Shown here in pieces: positions 41,898 to 50,436 of a stretch of DNA of 64,000 nucleotides. The translations under genes were made by a program, and so were the position numbers. The stretch is from NCBI GenBank assembly GCA_965212505.1, contig OZ243123.1:620001-684000 (forward strand), read 5' to 3'. Within the stretch, counting starts at the first letter, position 1; each line of letters begins with the position of its first letter. This stretch comes from JAHEKO01 sp965212505 (GTDB lineage: Bacteria; Acidobacteriota; Thermoanaerobaculia; Multivoradales; JAHEKO01). Below the pieces are notes generated by a model. It had not been told where the DNA came from. It saw nothing but the letters and a program-made list of their open reading frames with translations, and searched no databases.

Positions 41898-42767
41898 TCA
41901 GCTGCCCGGTTCCACGACACCGCGACCGTCGAGATCGAACGTCTGCCCGGATCGGAGCAGGTGTAGCGAGAGCCCGTTTGCGCTCAGATTGCCCGCGCGA
42001 TCCGTCTCGACCGGACTGCCCCAGGAGAGGTCGTAGATGGCGACCAGCCCCTCTCCCAGGACCTCGAGTCTCGAGGGCGGTCCGACCAGAACGGCGGCGC
42101 CTTCGTCGATGCCGACCGCGAGCAGTTCCGGGTTCTCGAGGAGCGCCGTCAACAGGCGGTTGTGGCGGCGGCGCTTGAGAAAGTGCTGATCGACAATGGT
42201 CGAGGGGAGCAGGTCGAGACCGGGTGCGGTGGCCACGGCGCCGGCTCGGATCTCTCGGATCGCACGATCGGGGTCGGCGTTGGCGGTGGCACCACCCAGA
42301 ATCATGAGGTTGCCGAATACTGTCGCCCCAGCGCTCGTGCCGGCGACGACGCCGCCGCGCAGGTAGAGGTCGCGAATCTCTTCGAGGAGCTGTGAGCCGC
42401 GCAGGAGCGTCGCGAGCTTGGCCTGATCGCCGCCGGCGAAGAAGACCCCGGAAGCCTGTCGTACGCGTTCGAGATTCTCCCAGCTATCCAGTGTCGCTCG
42501 CTCGAGGGCAAACTCCTCGACGATTCCGACGCCAGCGCGTTCGAGTTCCGTTTGCAGCGTCGCCGACGCCTCTGCCGGTCGAGCGCTCGCCGCCGGGATC
42601 ACGAGAACTCGAGCGCTACGTCCTCCGGCGAGTTGAGCGATGCGATCCATAACGTAGCTCGGGCGCTCGCCACCGCCGAGCAACGCCAGGTGACCGAGAG
42701 GCTCGTTGGGTTGGCAGAGAGCGGGAGCCGCGGCGAGGAAGAGGAGGAGACCGGCCTTGCGGATCAT
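41898..42767 (-). CDS. Cyanophycinase-like S51 family peptidase
   Basis: A 289-residue exported protein (signal GLLLFLAAAPALCQP) of the S51 serine peptidase family. The nucleophile is in VVAGTSAGATVFG. FFAGGDQAKLATLL and the later VDQHFLKRRRHNRLLTAL and VGIDEGAAVLV are family motifs. True cyanophycinases cut multi-L-arginyl-poly-aspartate, but no cyanophycin synthetase is in the window. The signal peptide suggests an extracellular enzyme, as in bacteria that degrade foreign cyanophycin. It converges with the AIM24 gene with a 6-nt gap. Confidence 0.88.
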   Translation of the reverse strand: MIRKAGLLLFLAAAPALCQPNEPLGHLALLGGGERPSYVMDRIAQLAGGRSARVLVIPAASARPAEASATLQTELERAGVGIVEEFALERATLDSWENLERVRQASGVFFAGGDQAKLATLLRGSQLLEEIRDLYLRGGVVAGTSAGATVFGNLMILGGATANADPDRAIREIRAGAVATAPGLDLLPSTIVDQHFLKRRRHNRLLTALLENPELLAVGIDEGAAVLVGPPSRLEVLGEGLVAIYDLSWGSPVETDRAGNLSANGLSLHLLRSGQTFDLDGRGVVEPGS

Positions 42768-42776
42768 GGGAGCGGA

Positions 42777-42805
42777 ATCTTAGCGTGATCTAGAGATGCT
42801 AGAAT
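42777..42805. promoter_or_regulatory. Closely spaced divergent -10 boxes
   Basis: TAAGAT on the minus strand (42777-42782) ends 9 nt before the cyanophycinase ATG. TAGAAT on the plus strand (42800-42805) serves the gene at 42833 and leaves a leader of about 21 nt with AGGGGA. Only 17 bp separate the boxes, so polymerases would compete for this DNA. Confidence 0.45.
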
Positions 42806-42832
42806 GCGCCGCTTCCAACAGGGGAAAACACC

Positions 42833-43822
42833 ATGAAGATTCTACTGAGAACCGCTACCTGCCTCATCCTGCTCGCGATCTGTGCGAGCGCTGCTCAAGC
42901 TGTACCGAGACTCATGCCGCCCTCCGAGTTTGTCGCCAGCGACGGGTTGTACCGTGCCGCCGTCGCCAAGATTGCCGAACTGACAGAGGACGGTCGCTAC
43001 CGCCTCGAGGTACTCGAGGAGTTGCGCGGCGTGACGCCCGACGGCACCGTCGTCCGGGTGCTGGGCAACGAGTCCGGTGTGCTCGAGGTCGGGAAGACCT
43101 ACATTGTCGTCCACACAGACAAGCCAGGGCGGCGCTCGCATCGCTGGAAGACGGACCCGGCCGGGTCGAGGGTGCTCAGCATCCCAGCGGTTGGGCCGGG
43201 CGCGTTCGAAGTCTCTGAGGCCATCCGCGTCCTAGTCCGTTTCAACGCCGACGGGACACTGCTCCGTGGCAAGCCGCGTCTCGACGCCGTGATGGCGGGC
43301 CTGGGATCGAAAGATCCGAAGACGCTGCGTTTTGTCACCGCGGAGCTGGCGATCGATGAGGAGCTCCGCCTGCAGGTGGGTGAGTCGGAGCTCGAGCGTC
43401 TGCAGGAGGTCCTGGCCGCGGGCACGCTCGAGACGCTGTCGCACGAGTACGTGTTGCGAGCGGCTCTCAAGATGGTCGAAGCGTGGGGCGGGGACTGGTT
43501 GGCCGCCGACTCGCGGCAGATCGTCTCGAGCCACGGCACCGAACTCGAGCTCACCTCCTTGATCCCGAGCCTCCTCGTGACCGCGCTGCGGACTCTCGGT
43601 GCGACCGGCGTCAAGGAGGACGCGAAGCTCGCGGAGCCCCATATCGCCTCGAACAATCCTGGCGTTGGCAAGGCGGCGTTCGGAGCCCTGGTGGCTCTCG
43701 ATCGGGTGCTCGCCGGTGAGGTCGCGGCAGGCCTCGGAGCGGGCGAAAACCTGCACCCCGACACTTTGCGATTCGTCTATGAGACGGCGTCCCGAGAGGC
43801 GCTCGATTCGGACGCTCGCTAG
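42833..43822 (+). CDS. Secreted protein of unknown function
   Basis: A 329-residue protein with a signal peptide (LILLAICASAAQA). Residues about 25-110 form a beta-rich domain that reads like an OB-fold/NTR-type module (DGLYRAAVAKIAELTEDGRYRLEVLEEL, DGTVVRVLGNESGVLEVGKTYIVV). Residues about 135-329 are helical, possibly degenerate HEAT-like repeats (LIPSLLVTALRTLGATG, PGVGKAAFGALVALDRVLAG). No catalytic motif is recognised. AGGGGAAA precedes the ATG. I do not recognise a family. Confidence 0.72.
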   Translation: MKILLRTATCLILLAICASAAQAVPRLMPPSEFVASDGLYRAAVAKIAELTEDGRYRLEVLEELRGVTPDGTVVRVLGNESGVLEVGKTYIVVHTDKPGRRSHRWKTDPAGSRVLSIPAVGPGAFEVSEAIRVLVRFNADGTLLRGKPRLDAVMAGLGSKDPKTLRFVTAELAIDEELRLQVGESELERLQEVLAAGTLETLSHEYVLRAALKMVEAWGGDWLAADSRQIVSSHGTELELTSLIPSLLVTALRTLGATGVKEDAKLAEPHIASNNPGVGKAAFGALVALDRVLAGEVAAGLGAGENLHPDTLRFVYETASREALDSDAR

Positions 43823-43869
43823 GTCCGAGAGGGCGTCATTTGGGCGCGAGAACATTCATGGTTTTCTAT

Positions 43870-43898
43870 TTGACTTGCCCTCAATGCGCTCGTACGAT
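43870..43898 (+). promoter_or_regulatory. Strong sigma-70-like promoter with long leader
   Basis: TTGACT (43870-43875) and TACGAT (43893-43898) are separated by exactly 17 bp. Transcription should start near 43905 and leave a leader of about 104 nt before the ATG at 44009. This is the best -35/-10 pair seen in the window, fitting high expression of the secreted paralogue. Confidence 0.7.
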
Positions 43899-43953
43899 GG
43901 CCGCCTCGAAGCAATCTGATTCAGTGGGTTGGCTGTAAGGAAGTGCGTAAGTA

Positions 43954-43977
43954 GGAGGGGCAGCGACCCGCTCCTCC
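43954..43977 (+). promoter_or_regulatory. Hairpin in the 5' leader of the first secreted paralogue
   Basis: GGAGG/CCTCC (43954-43958 with 43973-43977) and AGCG/CGCT (43962-43965 with 43969-43972) form a bulged hairpin. An alternative pairing, GGGCAG (43958-43963) with CTGCCC (43978-43983), excludes it. This could be a stability element or a switch, but no known riboswitch class is recognised. Confidence 0.35.
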
Positions 43978-44008
43978 CTGCCCAGGAACCATGGAAAGAG
44001 GAGAGGTG

Positions 44009-46027
44009 ATGAAGAGGTTTTGTACTCTGGCGGTCGTATTGGCTGCACTGACTATGCTCGTGGCGCCGGTAATGGCGCAAGATTTGACTGTCGTTCACGG
44101 TAAGAGCGTTCGGAACGATACGTCGGCCCCGATGCGCGACATCGCGCCGCTGGTGACCGCACCGCGCACCGGCCTCAACGTTGAAATTCCGGTCATGACG
44201 CGGCCCGGCACCGAGGGGCGCATGCCTGTCGATGGCCGTCCGGACGCGCTGATCCAGGACTCCTTCCGGCCGACGCCTGGCGCCGGTCCGACCCCCGCGG
44301 TCGGAGCGTCGTTCGAGGGTCTGGACGAGGACGACAACGACAACCTGCTCGGGACCCGCATCGTCCCGCCGGACACCAACGGTACGGTCGGTCGCGATCA
44401 CAACGGCGACGTGGCCTACCTGCAGTGGATCAACCTGGTGTGGGGCGTCTTCAATGAAGACGGCACCGTCCGCGGTGGTCCGTTCGCCGGTAACTCCTTC
44501 TGGGCCGGTGCTGGCGGCAACTGTGAGTTCAACAACAACGGCGACCCGGTTGTGCACTACGACGACAACGCCGGGCGCTGGATGGTCAGCCAGTTTGCGA
44601 TCAACCAGGGTACGCAGTGTGTCGCGGTCTCGGAGACCGCCGATCCGCTCGGCGCCTACCATCGCTACGAGTTCGTGATCACCCCGGGTGGCGCGAACGA
44701 CTATCCGAAGATGGGTGTTTGGGACGACGGCACCACCGGCAGCGCGGGCCAGAGCGCCTACACCTTCACCTCGCGTGACTTCGGTGGCGCCGGCGGTTCG
44801 TTCTCGAACGCCGCAGGTGTCATGGAGCGCGACGCGATGCTCAACGGTGACCCGGCGCAGTTCATCAAGTTCTCCTTCCCCTGCGTGGGAGGCAACTGCC
44901 GCGAGGGAACGCTGCCGGCGCATCTGGACGGCGCTGCCGTTCCGGCCAACACCTGCCCGACCTGGTTCACCTACACCGACACGCAGTTCGACGATGACCC
45001 GGCGGGTCTCGACGGCGCGCGCGTCGACCAGCTGTGCGTCGACTGGGCCACCATCGGCAACTCCACGCTCAACGAGCTGGCGTTTGTCGACGGCGGCGAG
45101 TTCGATCGCGGCCTCGGCAACGGCTTCAGCGACTGCGTCACGCCGGTCATGGGCGGCGAGCCGCTCGACTGCCTGGCGATCTTCACCATGCACCCGGCGC
45201 AGGTCCGTAACCACGGCAGCCACTGCTCCGTGCTGATCAACACGACCGTCGACGCGGGCGGTTCCCGTGCGGGCATCCGCTGGGGCGAGCTGCGCAGCGA
45301 CAACTGCTCCGACGGCTGGGCTTTCCATCAGGAAGGTACCTACGCTCCGGCCGACGACGTCGACCGCTGGATGGGCTCGATCGCCATGGACGGCGACGGC
45401 AACATCGCCCTCGGCTACAGCGCCACCAGCGCGAGCCTCTTCCCGTCGGTCCGCTACACCTCGCGGATGGCGGGCGACCCGCTGGGCGAGATGTCCGGTG
45501 GCGAAGAGTCGTGCCACGAGGGCACCGGTGCGCAGATCTCCTCGGCCAACCGCTGGGGCGACTACTCGCGCATGGGCGTCGATCCGCAGGACGACTGCAC
45601 CTTCTGGTTCACCACCGAGTACTACGAGACGACGAGCTCGTTCGACTTCAAGACCCGTATCTGCAGCTTCAAGTTTGCAGACTGCGGTGACGGCGGCGGT
45701 GGTGACTTCACCCTGACCGGCGTGACGCCGGGTACGGCGGGCGTGCTCAACACGTTCGCGACCATCAACGGCACGCCCAACGTCAAGGCCAACTTCGTCG
45801 GCGGCTCCGCCGCTGGCTCGACGGCGGTCAACGTGCCGAACTGCGGCGTCATCAACATGGACGTCGGTGGCAACATCAAGCGTCTCGGCTTCGACACCGC
45901 CAACGGTTCGGGCGAGCACGACCTGATGCGGCTCATCCCCGCTGGCCAGGCTGGCAACACCGCGTTCATCCAGGCCATCGATCAGGCGACCTGCACGAAG
46001 AGCAACGTGGTCGAGGTCACCTGGTAG
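44009..46027 (+). CDS. Secreted beta-rich protein, tandem paralogue 1
   Basis: A 672-residue exported protein with a signal peptide cleaved near residue 23 (LTMLVAPVMA). The core (about residues 30-565) is nearly collinear with the next gene, sharing VSQFAINQGTQCVAVS-like, FVITPGGANDYPK, TFTSRDFGGAGGSFSNAAG and RWMGSIAMDGDGN segments. The composition and repeated GDGN/Trp motifs suggest a beta-propeller. The last 105 residues after a Gly-rich hinge (DGGGGDF) form a separate beta domain not shared with the paralogue. ATG 44009 is chosen over an ATG 18 nt upstream because GGAGAGG lies between. It is probably a major secreted or surface protein; no enzymatic motif is recognised. Confidence 0.85.
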   Translation: MKRFCTLAVVLAALTMLVAPVMAQDLTVVHGKSVRNDTSAPMRDIAPLVTAPRTGLNVEIPVMTRPGTEGRMPVDGRPDALIQDSFRPTPGAGPTPAVGASFEGLDEDDNDNLLGTRIVPPDTNGTVGRDHNGDVAYLQWINLVWGVFNEDGTVRGGPFAGNSFWAGAGGNCEFNNNGDPVVHYDDNAGRWMVSQFAINQGTQCVAVSETADPLGAYHRYEFVITPGGANDYPKMGVWDDGTTGSAGQSAYTFTSRDFGGAGGSFSNAAGVMERDAMLNGDPAQFIKFSFPCVGGNCREGTLPAHLDGAAVPANTCPTWFTYTDTQFDDDPAGLDGARVDQLCVDWATIGNSTLNELAFVDGGEFDRGLGNGFSDCVTPVMGGEPLDCLAIFTMHPAQVRNHGSHCSVLINTTVDAGGSRAGIRWGELRSDNCSDGWAFHQEGTYAPADDVDRWMGSIAMDGDGNIALGYSATSASLFPSVRYTSRMAGDPLGEMSGGEESCHEGTGAQISSANRWGDYSRMGVDPQDDCTFWFTTEYYETTSSFDFKTRICSFKFADCGDGGGGDFTLTGVTPGTAGVLNTFATINGTPNVKANFVGGSAAGSTAVNVPNCGVINMDVGGNIKRLGFDTANGSGEHDLMRLIPAGQAGNTAFIQAIDQATCTKSNVVEVTW

Positions 46028-46060
46028 CTAGTGCTATCTCAGCAGTAACGAAGTAACTAT

Positions 46061-46094
46061 CCCCACCGTCCGCGAGGGCGGTGGGGTTTCTTTT
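46061..46094 (+). terminator. Intrinsic terminator after paralogue 1
   Basis: CCCCACCGTCC pairs with GGGCGGTGGGG (46061-46071 with 46076-46086; one G-U pair) around a GCGA loop of the GNRA type, followed by TTTCTTTT. It separates the two paralogous genes into individual transcription units, unless readthrough occurs. Confidence 0.88.
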
Positions 46095-46148
46095 GCTCTT
46101 TACAGGGGCGCCTCTCGCCCCAAACCACACGGATAGAGGAGAGTGAGT

Positions 46149-48095
46149 ATGCAGAGGAGAGTGAGTCTTGCGCACGTCGCGTTCGCGCTCGGTGTCGTCG
46201 CCATGATCGGCGCGCCGCTCGCAGCCGACGGACCTATCGTGACTATGGGGCGTTCCGTCCACCATGACGTGTCTGCGCCGCTCGCCGAGATGGCGATTCC
46301 GGTCCAGCCACCGACGGGTCTGAGCATGGAGATCCCGATCCGCAACCGTCCGGGCAGCCGCCCCGACATGGAGCAGTCGCCCGACGGCGCGCTGCAGACC
46401 GATGCCCGCCCGATTCCGGGTGCCTCCCCGACGCCGGCTGTCGGCCTCAACTGGGAAGGTCTTTCGGAGGACGACAACGACGCGCTGCTCGGCGTCCGCA
46501 TCGTGCCACCGGACACCAACGGTGACATCGGCTTCGACCATCTGGGCAACAAGGTCTACATGCAGTACATCAATCTGATCTGGGCCCTCTACGACGCCGA
46601 CACCGGTGCGCTGATCAACGGTCCGAACGCGGGCAACTCGTTCTGGTCCGGCTTTGGTGGCAACTGCCAGAACAACAACGACGGCGATCCGGTCGTGCTC
46701 TACGACGACGAAGCCGGCCGTTGGTTCGTCAGCCAGTTCTCGATCAACCAGGGTACGCAGTGCGTCGCCGTGTCCACCACGAGCGACCCGCTGGGCACCT
46801 ACAACCGCTACGCCTTCGTGATCACCCCGGGCGGTGCCAACGACTACCCGAAGCTGGGTGTCTGGTACGACCAGGGCGACCAGAGCGCTTACACCTTCAC
46901 CTCGCGTGACTTCGGCGGCGCGGGCGGTTCGTTCTCGAACGCCGCTGGCGTGATGGAGCGTGACGCGATGCTGACCGGTGGTTCGGCTCAGTTCATCAAG
47001 TTCTCGAACCCCTGCACCGGCGCCGACTGCGTCGAGGGTCAGCTGCCGGCACACATGGCGGGCGATCCGCCGCCGGCCGACACCTGCCCGACCTTCTTCA
47101 CGATCGTCGACGACCAGTTCGATGACTCGCCGCACACCTCCGATGGTGTGCGTCAGCACGAGCTCTGCGTGGATTGGGGCAACCTCGGCGCGTCGACCTA
47201 CTCTGAGAATGCCTTTGCCGGCGGCGTCAACTTCGACCGCGGCCTCGGCAACGGCTTCAGCGACTGCATCACGCCGGTAGCCGGCGGTGAGCCGCTGGAC
47301 TGTCTCGCCATCTTCACGATGTTCCGGGCGCAGTACCGTTGGTGGGGCACCCACGCGTCGGTCGTGCTGAACACGACGGCCGATGCCGGCGGTAGCCGCG
47401 CAGGCATCCACTGGAACGAGATGCGCTCGAGCGACGGCCAGACCGGATGGAGCATCTTCCAGGAAGGCACCTACGCTCCGGCCGACGACGAGGACCGTTG
47501 GATGGGCTCGATCGCCATGGACGGCGACGGCAACATGGCTCTCGGCTACAGCCGTACGAGCTCGACGGTCATGCCCTCGGTCAGCTACACCACGCGTATG
47601 GATTCGAGCCCCTTGGGCACGATGGACGGCGGTGAGGAAGACTGCCACATCGGCACCGGTGCTCAGACGGCCTCGGCCAACCGCTGGGGCGACTACTCTT
47701 CGATGAGTATCGATCCCGCGGACGACTGCACCTTCTGGTTCACCACGGAGTACTACGAGACCTCGGGTTCGTTCGACTTCACCACCCGCATCTGCAGCTT
47801 CAAGCTGGCCGATTGCGGCGATGGTGGTGGCGACGACATTCCGTGTGGTGACATCGACCGCTTCCAGGCGCGTTGCCGCCCGGGTGGTCGAGTGCAGTAT
47901 CGCGTCATCATGAGCGACAACAGCCACGACGGCGACACCGCGACCTTCCTGATCGACGGTGCCAATGCCGACACCGTGACGATCGTCAACGGCCGCGCGC
48001 AGAGCCAGCAGACTGGCTTCTCGTCCGGCTCGCACACCGTCACGCTGTCCGATCCGGCGGGTTGTTTCCCGGATCGCACGGTCACCTGCCCGTAA
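46149..48095 (+). CDS. Secreted beta-rich protein, tandem paralogue 2
   Basis: A 648-residue exported protein with a signal peptide (VAFALGVVAMIGAPLAA). It aligns with the preceding gene along the core, with the same order of conserved blocks (GNSFWSGFGGNC, FVITPGGANDYPKLGVW, TFTSRDFGGAGGSFSNAAG, DAGGSRAGIHWNEMR). The C-terminal 85 residues differ: GDIDRFQARCRPGGRVQYRV with four cysteines, resembling a small beta-sandwich module. GAGGAGAG precedes ATG 46149. It arose by tandem duplication followed by C-terminal exchange or divergence. Role unknown. Confidence 0.84.
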   Translation: MQRRVSLAHVAFALGVVAMIGAPLAADGPIVTMGRSVHHDVSAPLAEMAIPVQPPTGLSMEIPIRNRPGSRPDMEQSPDGALQTDARPIPGASPTPAVGLNWEGLSEDDNDALLGVRIVPPDTNGDIGFDHLGNKVYMQYINLIWALYDADTGALINGPNAGNSFWSGFGGNCQNNNDGDPVVLYDDEAGRWFVSQFSINQGTQCVAVSTTSDPLGTYNRYAFVITPGGANDYPKLGVWYDQGDQSAYTFTSRDFGGAGGSFSNAAGVMERDAMLTGGSAQFIKFSNPCTGADCVEGQLPAHMAGDPPPADTCPTFFTIVDDQFDDSPHTSDGVRQHELCVDWGNLGASTYSENAFAGGVNFDRGLGNGFSDCITPVAGGEPLDCLAIFTMFRAQYRWWGTHASVVLNTTADAGGSRAGIHWNEMRSSDGQTGWSIFQEGTYAPADDEDRWMGSIAMDGDGNMALGYSRTSSTVMPSVSYTTRMDSSPLGTMDGGEEDCHIGTGAQTASANRWGDYSSMSIDPADDCTFWFTTEYYETSGSFDFTTRICSFKLADCGDGGGDDIPCGDIDRFQARCRPGGRVQYRVIMSDNSHDGDTATFLIDGANADTVTIVNGRAQSQQTGFSSGSHTVTLSDPAGCFPDRTVTCP

Positions 48096-48120
48096 GCAGG
48101 CGCATTCCTACGGATGCTCC

Positions 48121-48151
48121 GGCCCCATCGCTTCGGCGATGGGGCCTTTTT
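48121..48151 (+). terminator. Intrinsic terminator after paralogue 2
   Basis: A perfect 11-bp stem GGCCCCATCGC/GCGATGGGGCC with a TTCG tetraloop is followed by TTTTT (48147-48151). It insulates hslO, whose -10 box begins 30 nt further on. Confidence 0.93.
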
Positions 48152-48180
48152 CGTCGCGCGGACCGTTGCCGACGCCACGG

Positions 48181-48186
48181 TAGGAT
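48181..48186 (+). promoter_or_regulatory. Putative -10 box of a leaderless promoter
   Basis: TAGGAT ends 6 nt before the ATG of hslO at 48193. Since a strong terminator ends at 48151, transcription of hslO must start in this 41-nt interval. That makes this the best-supported leaderless case in the window. Confidence 0.62.
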
Positions 48187-48192
48187 GCGCGC

Positions 48193-49068
48193 ATGATCGA
48201 ACCGGTGCCCAACGCTGAAACCGGACGCCTCGAGGTCGGCCTCGCCGCCGCCGGCACCTTGAGGTGGGTGGCCGTGGATGCCACGACGGCGCTGGAGGAG
48301 GCGAGGCAGCGGCTGGACCTTTCGCCGATCTCTGCCGTGGCGCTCGGTCGAGCGCTCACCGGTGCGGCGCTCCTACGCCGCATCTTCCTGAAGGTCCCGT
48401 CGCGCGTGCTGCTGGAGATTCGTGGAGACGGAGCGCTGGGGCAGATCCTCGCCGAGTCGGACGAAGCGGGGGCGCTGCGCGGAATGGTGAGCAACCCGAG
48501 GGTTGAAACGCCGGCCGACGGCGCCATGAGAATCGCTCCGTTCGTCGGCACGGGCGCGCTACGTGTCACTCGACAGGACGGCCGCAGTCGTTACTCGGGA
48601 GAGGTGGAGTTGGTCAGCGGTGAACTCGGTGACGATCTCACGCACTACCTCCAGCAGAGCGAGCAGATTCGATCGGCTGTACTCCTGGGAGTGCTGCCCA
48701 AATCCACCGGCATCGCGGCGGCCGGCGGTCTGATTGTCGAGGCGCTGCCAGGAACCGGTGACGAAGTGATGGGGCAGTTGGAGAGCAATATCCGCTCGAT
48801 CGAAGGGGTGAGCTACCTGCTCGATTCCGGTGGGGTCCCCGCGCTCGAGCGAGCCGTGCTCGAAGGCCTCGAGAGAGAGGTGCTCGAGCGACAGCCGATC
48901 GAGTACAGGTGTCGCTGCGACCGCGAGTCGCTACTCGAGAAGCTCCGCCCACTTGCGCATCGTGACCTCGAAGCGCTACTCGACGAGGACGGCCGGTGCG
49001 AGGCGACGTGCGCCTTCTGCAATGCGCGGTATCTCTTCAGTGCCGAGGAGCTGACCGAGGCGAACTAG
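48193..49068 (+). CDS. hslO: Redox-regulated molecular chaperone Hsp33
   Basis: A 291-residue Hsp33. The N-terminal domain includes ALGRALTGAALL and VLLEIRGDGALGQILAESD. The C-terminal zinc switch is CRCDRESLL with CAFC (C-x-C then C-x2-C), the redox sensor that releases zinc and activates holdase function under oxidative and heat stress. It is cytoplasmic. The gene must have its own promoter because a terminator lies directly upstream, and the TAGGAT box leaves no leader. The aminotransferase gene follows after 10 nt. Confidence 0.94.
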   Translation: MIEPVPNAETGRLEVGLAAAGTLRWVAVDATTALEEARQRLDLSPISAVALGRALTGAALLRRIFLKVPSRVLLEIRGDGALGQILAESDEAGALRGMVSNPRVETPADGAMRIAPFVGTGALRVTRQDGRSRYSGEVELVSGELGDDLTHYLQQSEQIRSAVLLGVLPKSTGIAAAGGLIVEALPGTGDEVMGQLESNIRSIEGVSYLLDSGGVPALERAVLEGLEREVLERQPIEYRCRCDRESLLEKLRPLAHRDLEALLDEDGRCEATCAFCNARYLFSAEELTEAN

Positions 49069-49078
49069 GTAGAGCGGC

Positions 49079-50335
49079 ATGACGACGACGAGACGACAGA
49101 TCTTGGGGGCGACCGGCGCGGCCGCGCTGCTCGCCAAACTGGGTGCCATCCGAAGTGGCGCTTGGGCTACGGCACCATCGGCCGAAGGGCTGTCGATGGA
49201 GTCGATGGCGGCGGCGTACAGCTTGGATCCGTCGGTCACCTACCTGAATCATGCCTCGATCGGAACCGTGCCGCGCGTCGTTCAGGCGGCGCACGAGCGC
49301 TACCTCGAACTGTGCGAGACGAATCCTTGGCTCTATGTCTGGTGGGAGCCCTGGACCGAGCCGCGCGAAGCGGTGCGCGAGCGAGCCGCCACCCTGCTCG
49401 GCTGTACGGCCGGCGAGCTGGCGATTGTCCACAATACGACCGAGGTCTTCAACGTCCTGGCACAGGGGCTGCCGATCGGCGCCGGCGACGAGGTTCTCTT
49501 CAGCTCGCTCAACCACGCCGGCGCAAGCGTCTGCTGGTCCCACCACGGCGCGGAGCGCGGCTATTCGGTGCGTCAGTTCGACCTGCCGCTCGCCGATGTC
49601 CCGGGCCTGACTCTGGACCAGGTGGTCGAGCTTCATGTGCGCGAGATACGACCGGAGACGAAGGTGCTCGTCCTGCCGCACGTTGACAACATGGTGGGTC
49701 TCCGGCACCCCGTGGCCGCGATTGGCAAGGCGGCACGGGCAGCCGGTGTCGAATGGATCGCCGTCGACGGCGCCCAGAGCGCAGGCATGCTCGATCTCGA
49801 CGTCCGAGCGATGGAGGTCGACGTCTTCGCCACCAGCGGACACAAGTGGTTGCAGTCGCCCAAGGGGCTCGGGCTGCTGTATGTCCGTGAGCGGCTGCTC
49901 GAAACGTTGCGTCCGATGTGGGTGACCTGGGGGCAGGAGCGGTGGGCCGGAGCGGCGCGGATCTTCGAGGACTACGGCACCCGGGCGGTGCCGGCAGTGC
50001 TGGCGCTCGGCGATGCGCTCGACTTCCAGGCCGAAGTGGGCTCGGCACGGCGCGAGACCGCCTATCGCACGCTGCGAGAGCAGCTGTGGCAGCGTGTGGA
50101 GGCCGACGACCGGTTGATCTGGCGATCGCCTCGAGAGTGGACACTCGGTGCGAGTCTGGTCGCGGTGGAGGTTCGGGACCAGCCGAGCTACGCCGTCGCG
50201 CAGGAGGCCTTCGCGCGTCACGGCCTGGTCGTACGGCCGTTCGAGCAGCCCGACTTCAACGCGCTGCGCGTCTCTCCGAATGTCGCCAACAGCGCGGCCG
50301 ATCTGGACCGCTTCGTCGAGTCCGTACTGACCTGA
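49079..50335 (+). CDS. Tat-exported class V aminotransferase-like PLP enzyme
   Basis: A 418-residue protein with a twin-arginine signal (TTRRQILGATGAAALLAKLG). A fold-type I, class V PLP domain follows, of the cysteine desulfurase/isopenicillin N epimerase type. The PLP lysine lies in TSGHKWLQSPKG (residues about 257-268), with upstream AVDGAQSAGML and LVLPHVDNMVGLRHPV. No cysteine desulfurase catalytic Cys loop is seen, so an epimerase, lyase or aminotransferase activity outside the cytoplasm is more likely. Folded export by Tat fits a cofactor-loaded enzyme. It starts 10 nt after hslO. Confidence 0.85.
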   Translation: MTTTRRQILGATGAAALLAKLGAIRSGAWATAPSAEGLSMESMAAAYSLDPSVTYLNHASIGTVPRVVQAAHERYLELCETNPWLYVWWEPWTEPREAVRERAATLLGCTAGELAIVHNTTEVFNVLAQGLPIGAGDEVLFSSLNHAGASVCWSHHGAERGYSVRQFDLPLADVPGLTLDQVVELHVREIRPETKVLVLPHVDNMVGLRHPVAAIGKAARAAGVEWIAVDGAQSAGMLDLDVRAMEVDVFATSGHKWLQSPKGLGLLYVRERLLETLRPMWVTWGQERWAGAARIFEDYGTRAVPAVLALGDALDFQAEVGSARRETAYRTLREQLWQRVEADDRLIWRSPREWTLGASLVAVEVRDQPSYAVAQEAFARHGLVVRPFEQPDFNALRVSPNVANSAADLDRFVESVLT

Positions 50336-50436
50336 TCGCGGTCGGCTCGCCCGAAGCGCGCGGCGAAGATCAGCTGATCAGCAGGGCTCGTACCGACATC
50401 GCCTCGAGGTGCTGTAGATGGCTCGTCGCCGCGGGC

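Noticed and set aside
43856..48035. Two long minus-strand frames (687 and 672 codons) that resemble each other
   Set aside because: They are opposite the two secreted paralogues, and their mutual similarity follows from the duplication on the plus strand. Signal peptides, ribosome sites and terminators all support the plus strand.
50368..50379. 12-bp palindrome GATCAGCTGATC between convergent genes
   Set aside because: There is no T-run, no loop and no repeat elsewhere noticed. Short palindromes of this kind are expected by chance, and it is too weak to call a terminator or operator.
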